Below are positions 60,532 to 64,000 of a stretch of DNA of 64,000 nt, one piece after another (the first letter of the stretch is position 1; every line of letters starts with the position of its first letter). Source of the DNA: Streptomyces avermitilis MA-4680 = NBRC 14893 (lineage in GTDB: Bacteria > Actinomycetota > Actinomycetes > Streptomycetales > Streptomycetaceae); contig NC_003155.5 of NCBI RefSeq assembly GCF_000009765.2, forward strand, positions 1,550,001-1,614,000, read 5' to 3'. The position numbers and the translations under genes are program-made. The notes under the pieces are model-generated. The model was given only the letters and a program-made list of their open reading frames with translations. It had not been told where the DNA came from and searched no databases.

Positions 60532-61500
60532 ATGGCCCTGTTCGACCTGCCTCTCGACCAGCTCCGCGGTTATCGCAGCGCGTCGGCCGAGCCCGAGGAC
60601 TTCGACGCCTTCTGGGCCAAGACGCTCCAGGAGGCCCGCCAGTACGACCTCGGTCCCCGTTTCGAGCCGGTCGAGACGCACCTCGAGACGGTCGAGGTGT
60701 ACGACGTCACGTTCGCCGGGTTCGACGGTCACCCGGTGAAGGGCTGGCTGACGCTGCCCGCCCGGGCGAACGCGCCGCTGCCGACGGTCGTGGAGTTCAT
60801 CGGGTACGGCGGCGGACGCGGCCTTCCGCACACGCATCTGCTGTGGGCCTCGGCCGGCTTCGCGCACTTCGTGATGGACACACGGGGCCAGGGCAGCGCG
60901 TGGGGCGGCGGTGACACTCCCGACCCGGTGGGCAGCGGGCCCGCTTTCCCCGGATTCATGACCCGGGGGGTGGAGGACCCCGAAAGCTACTACTACCGGC
61001 GGCTGTTCACCGACGGCGTCCGTGCCGTGGAGGCGGCCCGGGCCCATCCCCTGACCGACTCCGCCCGCGTCGCGGCCGTCGGCACCAGCCAGGGCGGCGG
61101 CATCACGATCGCGGTGGGCGGCCTGGTCCCCGACCTGGCCGCGGTCGCGCCGGACGTGCCGTTCCTGTGCGACTTCCCGCGCGCGACGACGCTGACGGAC
61201 CGCGACCCGTACCGCGAGATCGGCAGGTACCTCAAGACGAACCGCGGCCGCACGGAGCAGGTGCAGCGCACGCTGTCCTACTTCGACGGCGTGCACTTCG
61301 CCGCCCGCGGGAGCGCTCCCGCGCTCTTCTCCGCGGCCCTCGAGGACCAGACGTGCCCGCCGTCCACCGTCTTCGCCGCCTTCAACGCGTGGGCGCACGC
61401 CGACAAGGCGATCGAGGTGTACGACTTCAACGACCACGAGGGCGGCGGCCCCTATCAGGAGGCGGCACAGCTGCGCTGGCTGCCGGACCGTCTTCGATGA
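60532..61500 (+). CDS. Acetylxylan esterase / cephalosporin deacetylase family (CE7)
   Basis: A 322-residue CE7 esterase of the usual length. It begins with the family signature FDLPLDQLRGYRSASAEPEDFDAFW (start only: LPLDQLRGY). It has FIGYGGGRGLPH near residue 88, MDTRGQGSAWGGG near 115 (RGQ motif), the nucleophile VGTSQGGGIT near 183, and a C-terminal FNDHEGGG with the catalytic His. It deacetylates xylo-oligosaccharides or cephalosporins in the cytosol; no signal peptide is present. Its stop overlaps the start of the NTF2-like gene (ATGA). Confidence 0.92.
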   Translation: MALFDLPLDQLRGYRSASAEPEDFDAFWAKTLQEARQYDLGPRFEPVETHLETVEVYDVTFAGFDGHPVKGWLTLPARANAPLPTVVEFIGYGGGRGLPHTHLLWASAGFAHFVMDTRGQGSAWGGGDTPDPVGSGPAFPGFMTRGVEDPESYYYRRLFTDGVRAVEAARAHPLTDSARVAAVGTSQGGGITIAVGGLVPDLAAVAPDVPFLCDFPRATTLTDRDPYREIGRYLKTNRGRTEQVQRTLSYFDGVHFAARGSAPALFSAALEDQTCPPSTVFAAFNAWAHADKAIEVYDFNDHEGGGPYQEAAQLRWLPDRLR

Positions 61501-61916
61501 GCATGAGCCGGGCGGCGACGGCCGAGGCGGCCCGGCGGTTCGTGGCGGTGTGGGAGCGGGCCTGGGCGGCGCACGACGTGGACGCGATCGTCGGCCTGTA
61601 CGCCGAGGACTGCGTCCACCGCTCGATGCCGTTCCGCGAGCCGCACCGGGGCCGCGCCGCACTCGCCGAGTACATCCGCTGGTCGTTCGCGGCCGAGCGG
61701 ACCCAGGACGTGCGCTTCTCCGAGCCCGTCGTCGGCGACGACGGGCTCGCGGTCGCGGAGTTCCGGGTGCTGGCCGAGGAGGACGGCACGCCCTCGACAC
61801 TCGCCGGCTGCGTCTTCGTACGCTTCGACGCGAGCGGCCTGGCCGTGGAGACCCGTGACTACTGGCACACCGTCACAGGCCACAAGGAGCCCACCGGTTC
61901 GATGTTCCTGAGGTGA
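61497..61916 (+). CDS. NTF2-like (SnoaL-type) protein
   Basis: A 139-residue NTF2-fold protein (FVAVWERAWAAHDVDAIVGLY, then CVHRSMPFREPHRGRAALAEY and a closing TRDYWHTVTGHKEPTG). The deep pocket of this fold can be catalytic or purely binding; no diagnostic residues allow a choice. It is translationally coupled to the esterase (ATGA overlap), which suggests a shared task. An ATG six bases downstream is an equally possible start. Confidence 0.85.
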   Translation: MSMSRAATAEAARRFVAVWERAWAAHDVDAIVGLYAEDCVHRSMPFREPHRGRAALAEYIRWSFAAERTQDVRFSEPVVGDDGLAVAEFRVLAEEDGTPSTLAGCVFVRFDASGLAVETRDYWHTVTGHKEPTGSMFLR

Positions 61917-62091
61917 GTTGGGGCTGACGTGGGGCTGACGTCGGGCCGGCTCGGGCCGACTTGGGGCCTCGGCCCGGTGGTGGCGCGACATCCGTCCGCG
62001 TCCGACGGCTTCCGTCCGGTCCGACCAGTCGGTACGTTCAGCACGCCCGGTCCCACGGCCGGGCCACCCGGACCCGGACGACGGAGGACCC

Positions 62092-63258
62092 ATGTCCCAG
62101 CAGGTGCCACAGGTTCAAGGCCGGTGCGACGAGCGCTTCACGGCGGTGCGCGAGGCGTTCGAGGGGAACTTCCGCGAGCGGGGTGAGCTGGGGGCGGCGG
62201 TGGCCGTCACGCTCGGCGGCGAGACCGTGGTGGATCTGTGGGGCGGCTGGGCCGACGCGGCGCGCACCCGCCCCTGGGAGCGGGAGACGCTGGTCAACGT
62301 GTGGTCGACGTCGAAGGGCCCGACGTCCCTCTGCGCGCACATCCTGGCCGACCGCGGGCTGCTCGACTTCGACGCCCCGGTGGCCGCGTACTGGCCGGAG
62401 TTCGCGGCGGCGGGCAAGGAGTCCGTCCTCGTACGGCATCTGCTGTCGCACCGCGCGGGCCTCGCGGGACTGCGCGAGCCGCATTCCGTCGAGCAGCTGT
62501 ACGACTGGGAGCTGACCGCGCAGCGGCTTGCGGCGCAGGAGCCCTGGTGGGAGCCGGGAACGCGGTCCGGTTATCACGCGATGACGTTCGGCTTCCTCGT
62601 CGGCGAGGTGGTGCGACGGGTGTCGGGGCTGCTGCCGGGTGCCTTCCTGGAGCGGGAGGTGACCGGGCCGCTCGCCATCGACTTCACGATCGGGCTGCCG
62701 GAGAAGGAGGCGGACCGGGCCGCGGAGCTGGTGCATCCGCGGGCCGCGGCGACCAGTGAACAGGCGGCGATCTTCTCCCAGTTGGCGCCGGTGGCCCTGG
62801 CCGCGCTGCTCAACCCCGTGGTCGGCGCCACCGAGGGCAACACCGAGCAGTGGCGGGCCGCGGAGATCCCGGCGGCGAACGGCCACGGCACGGCGCGCGC
62901 GGTCGCCGCGCTGTACGGGATCTTCGCCGGGCGGGGCTCGTGGGACGGACGGCCGATACTCTCCCCCGAGGCCGCCGAGCGGGTGCGCGAGGGCCAGGGC
63001 AGCTGCCGTGACCTGGTGCTGGGTGCCGGGTTCGAGAGTGAGACGGAGATCGGCCTCGGCCTCTGGCTCAGCGGGTCCAACGGATCGTACGGTCCCAACC
63101 CGAAGGCTTTCGGTCACGACGGCTTCGGCGGCTCCTGCGGTCTCGCCGACCCGGAGGCGGGTGTCTCGCTGGGGTACGTGATGAACCGCATGGGCCCGCA
63201 CATCGCCGACGACCCAAGGAAGATGGCGCTTGTCGACGCCCTGTACCGCGCGCTCTGA
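62092..63258 (+). CDS. Beta-lactamase-family serine hydrolase (EstB-like)
   Basis: A 388-residue cytosolic serine hydrolase of the class C beta-lactamase fold, esterase subgroup. SxxK is Ser72-Lys75 (STSK), the second-motif Tyr is in SGYHAMTFGFLVG near 163 (YxM in place of YxN), and the third motif is GHDGFGGS near 344. The YxM variant and lack of a signal peptide are as in EstB-type esterases and the eukaryotic LACTB-like group, so simple esters or small amides are more likely substrates than beta-lactams. The ATG at 62092 is preceded by GGAGGA. Confidence 0.9.
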   Translation: MSQQVPQVQGRCDERFTAVREAFEGNFRERGELGAAVAVTLGGETVVDLWGGWADAARTRPWERETLVNVWSTSKGPTSLCAHILADRGLLDFDAPVAAYWPEFAAAGKESVLVRHLLSHRAGLAGLREPHSVEQLYDWELTAQRLAAQEPWWEPGTRSGYHAMTFGFLVGEVVRRVSGLLPGAFLEREVTGPLAIDFTIGLPEKEADRAAELVHPRAAATSEQAAIFSQLAPVALAALLNPVVGATEGNTEQWRAAEIPAANGHGTARAVAALYGIFAGRGSWDGRPILSPEAAERVREGQGSCRDLVLGAGFESETEIGLGLWLSGSNGSYGPNPKAFGHDGFGGSCGLADPEAGVSLGYVMNRMGPHIADDPRKMALVDALYRAL

Positions 63259-63323
63259 GGCCGTCGCGAGCAGGCCGGGCGACGCGGGTCGGATTCGGCC
63301 GAACTGCCCGGCCGCTCTTCCCT

Positions 63324-63339
63324 GGTGGTTTAGACCAAT
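63324..63339. promoter_or_regulatory. DasR-type operator (dre-like) upstream of the GntR gene
   Basis: TGGTTTAGACCA at 63326-63337 differs at one position from the palindromic core TGGTCTAGACCA bound by DasR and related HutC-subfamily GntR regulators. It lies 61-76 bases upstream of the GntR start, suggesting autoregulation or control by DasR. Confidence 0.55.
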
Positions 63340-63399
63340 GCTAGATCTGGTCGCGCAAAGATCCCGCACGACTACGTCTTGTCACCAGGAGGCGCGGAC

Positions 63400-64000
63400 A
63401 TGGCCCGCTCCACCACATCCGACCACGACCCGCTCTACTGGAGGATCGCCCACGATCTACTCGGCGAACTGCGCGACGGAACCATTCCGCCGGGGGAACG
63501 ACTGCCCGGCGAGCGGCACTTGGCCACGCACTTCGGGGTCAGCCGCGAGACCGTGCGACAGGCCCTGCAGATGCTGCGCCGCGACGGGCTGGTCGCCACG
63601 GACCGCCGGGGCAGCCACGCGACGCTGCCCGGCGCCACGGCCGAACCCGGCGCCGACGCCGCCCACATGCCGTCGCTCACCTTCCCCGTGGGCGCGCAGA
63701 CCACGGAGCCCTGCCGGGCGACCGTCACCTGGGAAGAACCCCCCGCGGAGCACGCCCTGGCCCTGGGGCTCGCTCCGCGGCGGCCGACGCTCGTACATCG
63801 CTACGAGTCGGTCGCGGCCGACGGCAGCGGGCTGCGTACGGCCCTGACGTCGTTCTCCGTCGTCGCGGTCACGGAGGTCGCGGAGCTGGCCCGCTACCGC
63901 GACCGCGCGGACGGCTCGGCGGCGGCCCAGCTGTGGCGCGCGTACGACTGGATGCGCAAGGCGGGGCTGACGCTGCACCACCGTGACTCGATCACCCAGT
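63400..64000 (+). CDS. GntR-family regulator, HutC subfamily (3' partial)
   Basis: At least 200 residues are visible; the frame is open at the window end. The winged helix occupies residues about 12-75 (WRIAHDLLGELRDGTIPPGE, RLPGERHLATHFGVSRETVR, QALQMLRRDGLVATDRRGSH). A UTRA-type ligand-binding domain begins near 115 (LALGLAPRRPTLVHRYESVA) with no end in view. HutC-type members bind sugar phosphates, amino acids or similar small ligands. AGGAGG eight bases upstream supports the ATG at 63400. A dre-like palindrome lies upstream. Confidence 0.92.
   Translation, partial: MARSTTSDHDPLYWRIAHDLLGELRDGTIPPGERLPGERHLATHFGVSRETVRQALQMLRRDGLVATDRRGSHATLPGATAEPGADAAHMPSLTFPVGAQTTEPCRATVTWEEPPAEHALALGLAPRRPTLVHRYESVAADGSGLRTALTSFSVVAVTEVAELARYRDRADGSAAAQLWRAYDWMRKAGLTLHHRDSITQ

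Overview
The window is high-GC actinobacterial DNA and almost certainly comes from a Streptomyces. The evidence is GC-rich third codon positions throughout, a four-gene conservon (cvnABCD), a DUF574-type methyltransferase, several GTG and TTG starts, many 4-base start/stop overlaps, and a regulator-dense, catabolism-rich gene complement. I saw no rRNA, tRNA, CRISPR array, insertion sequence or phage gene.

Left edge (1-4224): the end of a biosynthetic cluster. It holds a ketosynthase-carrier protein whose acyltransferase domain is missing between two intact linkers, a stand-alone amino-acid-type adenylation protein, and an FAD oxidoreductase. Next comes the conservon (4471-8614), a membrane sensor kinase with roadblock, DUF742 and small GTPase partners, closed by a bidirectional hairpin shared with an alpha/beta hydrolase.

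Region 9.6-26 kb is acyl-CoA and redox metabolism: phenylacetate-CoA ligase with a PaaR-like operator, two acyl-CoA ligases, a nitronate monooxygenase, a Tat-exported serine hydrolase, a broken FAD monooxygenase, a TetR regulator, a phytoene-desaturase-like oxidoreductase beside an 18-bp minisatellite, a Ser/Thr kinase fused to about eight TPRs, an MpaB-type oxygenase and an acyl-CoA dehydrogenase whose promoter carries a KstR-like motif.

Region 26-38.6 kb holds small regulators and a stress/energy group: alcohol dehydrogenase with an XRE-PNPOx fusion, phosphoketolase divergent from polyphosphate kinase 2, and a universal stress protein. A membrane NACHT NTPase directly abuts the decayed 3' half of a second alcohol dehydrogenase gene. 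A cyclic-nucleotide-binding-domain protein and a DUF574 methyltransferase follow. A second universal stress protein divergent from an Rv1733c-like membrane protein (58.3-60.2 kb) extends this dormancy-type theme.

Region 38.8-50 kb: an SDR, a NarL-type two-component system with a clear palindromic operator, a DUF418 membrane protein, a degenerate histidine phosphatase, the DhaKLM dihydroxyacetone kinase operon, a GH75 chitosanase, two exported proteins and a PadR regulator. Region 50-64 kb: 2,4-dienoyl-CoA reductase (in an operon with that PadR), a HemK-like methyltransferase, a MarR-controlled ABC-2-like membrane protein, a GNAT with an N-terminal 12-residue repeat, a quinone oxidoreductase, a molybdopterin oxidoreductase with its flavin reductase, an acetylxylan esterase, an NTF2-like protein, a beta-lactamase-type serine hydrolase, and a GntR regulator cut by the window end and preceded by a DasR-like operator.

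The most distinctive items are the AT-deleted ketosynthase, the NACHT gene sitting on a truncated dehydrogenase, the kinase-TPR fusion, the histidine phosphatase lacking both catalytic histidines, KstR-like operators at two beta-oxidation genes, and several in-frame or gene-boundary minisatellites.
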